DNA of 5,476 nucleotides from DASPTT01 sp035623275 (GTDB taxonomy: Bacteria; Actinomycetota; Acidimicrobiia; Acidimicrobiales; UBA8190): the NCBI GenBank assembly GCA_035623275.1, contig DASPTT010000061.1:1-5476 (forward strand), given 5' to 3'. This document shows, one piece after another, positions 5,199-5,476 of the stretch; position 1 is the first letter of the stretch; the number at the start of each line of letters is the position of its first letter. The notes beneath the pieces were generated by a model. The model searched no databases. It worked only from the letters and a program-made list of their open reading frames with translations, and was not told where the DNA came from. The position numbers and the translations under genes are program-made.

Positions 5199-5270
5199 GG
5201 GACGGCCGTAGGCCGAGCGAGGACACGAGAGCAGCGCAGGGCGCTGCGAAGTCCCGCAGCGGCCCTTGAC
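5194..5270. repeat. Inverted-repeat element with nested and alternative hairpins, possible structured RNA
   Basis: Outer arms GTCAAGGG (5194-5201) and CCCTTGAC (5263-5270) are perfect complements. Inside are CGGCC-GTA-GGCCG (5203-5215, 5 bp) and GCAGCGC-AGG-GCGCTGC (5231-5247, 7 bp), both with three-base loops. GGGAC (5199-5203) can also pair with GTCCC (5251-5255). A second GCAGCG at 5256-5261 can pair with CGCTGC at 5242-5247, an alternative that excludes the 7-bp hairpin. The density of pairing is high for an intergenic stretch. It might be a small RNA, an attenuator-like leader, or a repeated palindromic element. Both arms carry TTGAC, so they may also serve as divergent -35 boxes. Confidence 0.45.
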
Positions 5271-5308
5271 GGCCCGAAGTGGTCACGGGAGCCGCCAGAT
5301 GGACTCGT

Positions 5309-5314
5309 TAGAAT
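5309..5314 (+). promoter_or_regulatory. -10 element TAGAAT of a probably leaderless gene
   Basis: TAGAAT matches the -10 consensus TATAAT at five of six positions and ends six bases before the ATG at 5321, so the expected transcription start coincides with the start codon. No Shine-Dalgarno precedes that ATG, which fits leaderless translation, common in actinobacteria. No convincing -35 is present at 17 bases. Confidence 0.5.
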
Positions 5315-5320
5315 GCGAGT

Positions 5321-5476
5321 ATGGCGACCACGGCCAAAGCGAAGGATTTCCGTTCGGACCCCATGGAATCGGCCGAGGGCAAAGGATTGGCCCGGCGGGC
5401 ATGGCAGTCGTATGTCGGGGTCATCGAGAAGCGGGTGTACCCGTCTGTTGCGCCATTCGTGGAGCCAGCGCTCCAG
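5321..5476 (+). CDS. Hypothetical protein, 5' end only
   Basis: The reading frame is open from ATG 5321 to the window end (52 codons), so the gene is cut off. I do not recognise it. The visible N-terminus is polar with no signal peptide: a Lys/Asp/Glu-rich segment (residues 1-22) leads into a possible amphipathic helix around ARRAWQSYVGVIEKRV (24-39) and a Pro-containing stretch. The ATG is supported by the -10 element TAGAAT six bases upstream and by the absence of any other start nearby. Codon choice is less GC-biased than in ispE. It is transcribed divergently from the bS22 gene. Confidence 0.6.
   Translation, partial: MATTAKAKDFRSDPMESAEGKGLARRAWQSYVGVIEKRVYPSVAPFVEPALQ

Larger units (their letters stand above)
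5091..5320. other. Divergent intergenic region with inverted repeats
   Basis: Lies between the minus-strand bS22 gene and the plus-strand gene starting at 5321. Besides the inverted-repeat element at 5194-5270 it contains a 5-bp hairpin GGCAA-CTCAT-TTGCC (5163-5177) and promoter candidates on both strands. No tRNA or known RNA gene could be recognised. A 64-codon minus-strand reading frame (5092-5286) has no protein-like features. Confidence 0.6.

Noticed and set aside
5163..5270. tRNA or known structural RNA (RNase P, tmRNA, SRP) in the final intergenic region
   Set aside because: No GTTCRA T-loop, no CCA-compatible acceptor pairing and none of the conserved core sequences of those RNAs are present on either strand.
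5092..5286. 64-codon minus-strand frame upstream of the bS22 gene
   Set aside because: GTG start without a good Shine-Dalgarno, no recognisable features, and it lies across the inverted-repeat element. Better explained as non-coding DNA.

Overview
The window is high-GC (roughly 70% by eye), gene-dense DNA from what looks like an actinobacterium. The evidence is the gene order metG, tatD, cell-wall gene, rsmA, ispE, the actinobacterial style of MetRS (KMSKS followed by RLNQIAP), and a tiny bS22-type ribosomal protein. Acidimicrobiia is my best guess within the phylum, but it is an inference from general resemblance only.

Bases 14-4937 carry five plus-strand genes in one direction: metG (methionyl-tRNA synthetase), tatD (metal-dependent nuclease), a secreted protein with a C-terminal RlpA-like double-psi beta-barrel, rsmA/ksgA (16S rRNA dimethyladenosine methyltransferase) and ispE (MEP-pathway kinase). 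metG/tatD and rsmA/ispE overlap by ATGA, so each pair is probably translationally coupled. The only sizeable internal gap (2353 to about 2522/2570) precedes the RlpA-like gene. It holds a plausible promoter and a cluster of TCAC motifs, so the second half of the block may have its own transcription. The layout matches the mycobacterial metS-tatD-rpfB-ksgA-ispE locus, with the RlpA-like gene in the rpfB position.

Bases 4956-5090 on the minus strand, convergent with ispE, encode a very small, extremely basic AURKAIP1/COX24-domain (bS22) protein. It has a good Shine-Dalgarno but no ATG in the coding frame, and an in-frame stop lies just upstream of the Shine-Dalgarno. This is the oddest feature of the window.

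Bases 5091-5320 form a divergent intergenic region. It contains an inverted repeat (GTCAAGGG / CCCTTGAC, about 60 nt apart) enclosing two triloop hairpins and a mutually exclusive alternative hairpin. It ends in a -10-like TAGAAT placed so that the following gene would be leaderless. That last gene (from 5321) runs off the window and I do not recognise it.

Functionally the block is housekeeping: translation (MetRS, 16S rRNA methylation, bS22), nucleic-acid quality control (TatD), isoprenoid precursor synthesis (IspE) and one envelope protein. I see no mobile element, CRISPR array, tRNA or rRNA. The points of interest are start-site usage, RNA structure at gene starts and the gene swap in the rpfB slot.
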